NCBI RefSeq assembly: GCF_009856525.1
Contig: NZ_CP047224.1
Span: 558,001 to 622,000, forward strand
Source: Neorickettsia findlayensis
GTDB taxonomy: Bacteria; Pseudomonadota; Alphaproteobacteria; Rickettsiales; Anaplasmataceae
Reading direction: 5' to 3'
Length of the DNA: 64,000 bases
Shown here: positions 63,820-64,000 of the stretch, piece after piece
Position numbering within the stretch: the first letter of the stretch is position 1
How the letters are laid out: the number at the start of each line of letters is the position of its first letter
Translations under genes and position numbers: made by a program
The notes under the pieces: generated by a model
The model's input: only the letters and a program-made list of their open reading frames with translations
Told to the model about the DNA's origin: nothing
Database searches by the model: none

Positions 63820-64000
63820 TCAATTCAGATGGAGTATTCTCTTATCATCTCCTATCACAGCGATTGTAATATGAAGAACTTCAGATGCATTGATAAAAGA
63901 ATTTTTCATCACTTCAGGCCATTCTATTAGACAAAAATAATTTTTAAGGATCTCTTGCAATCCAAGTTCATATAATTCTTCTGTACTCTTCACCCGGTAG
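63820..64000 (-). CDS. tsaE: tRNA threonylcarbamoyladenosine synthesis ATPase TsaE, C-terminal part
   Basis: The final 60 codons of a minus-strand gene that continues past the window end. The wording STEELYELGLQEILKNYFCLIEWPEVMKN is the C-terminal half of TsaE (YjeE), in which EELxELGLEE and LIEWPE are family hallmarks, followed by LHITIAVIGDDKRILHLN and a TGA. TsaE is the ATPase that helps TsaB-TsaD make t6A at position 37 of ANN-decoding tRNAs. The Walker A lies outside the window. It converges on ccmA. Confidence 0.85.
   Translation of the reverse strand, partial: YRVKSTEELYELGLQEILKNYFCLIEWPEVMKNSFINASEVLHITIAVIGDDKRILHLN

Overview
The window looks like a single stretch of chromosome from a small-genome obligate intracellular alphaproteobacterium of the family Anaplasmataceae, most probably Neorickettsia or a close relative. 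The clues are moderate-to-low GC, an IalB-like secreted protein, nuo genes scattered rather than in one operon (nuoE at the left edge, nuoM-nuoN near 55-58 kb), tRNA genes without encoded CCA, unfused rpoB and rpoC, and many single-copy housekeeping genes separated by short AT-rich spacers. The genus is an inference from gene content and protein character, not a database match. I see no insertion sequence, phage, integrase or CRISPR array.

Layout. 1-12.5 kb: partial nuoE and ubiB (respiration), an IalB-like exported protein, HU, yebC, groES-groEL behind a probable heat-shock promoter, ppiD-holA, cca, an unrecognised coiled-coil gene with a small partner, and ribB. 12.5-15 kb: ftsK. 15.2-19.1 kb: the accessory part of the window, five tandem genes for proteins with an acidic Gln/Gly-rich N-terminus, two hydrophobic segments and an acidic tail, two of them carrying 54-bp coding repeats, followed by a small Cys-ending protein and a terminator. 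19.4-20.6 kb: a GNAT acetyltransferase and an unrecognised 145-residue protein. 21-24.7 kb: a 1240-residue GltD-PyrK-type flavoprotein. 25-31.2 kb: fabZ-skp, fabG, rnhA, a methyltransferase, greA, lpd. 31.3-36.5 kb: a membrane protein, typA and polA. 36.6-55 kb: one unbroken minus-strand run recG-rpsL-rpsG-fusA-tuf-tRNA-Trp-secE-nusG-rplKAJL-rpoB-rpoC-coxC. 55-64 kb: nuoM-nuoN, birA-ccmD, ispA, tRNA-Thr, a short glutamine-synthetase-like gene, mlaE-mlaF-ccmA and a partial tsaE.

How the genes fit together. Most of the window is core information processing and aerobic energy metabolism (NADH dehydrogenase, cytochrome oxidase, lipoamide dehydrogenase), with fatty-acid and isoprenoid synthesis, riboflavin synthesis, envelope chaperones (Skp, PpiD) and parts of cytochrome c maturation (CcmA, CcmD). 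Against this background the 15.2-19.1 kb array stands out: lineage-type paralogs with changing repeat number, no recognisable Shine-Dalgarno sites, membrane-spanning pairs without signal peptides, and a copy whose ancestral start appears damaged. It is the best candidate here for a poorly described, fast-evolving surface or secreted protein system. Two other genes have unusual architecture: ccmA with a roughly 110-residue insertion inside its ATPase domain, and the GltD-PyrK fusion.
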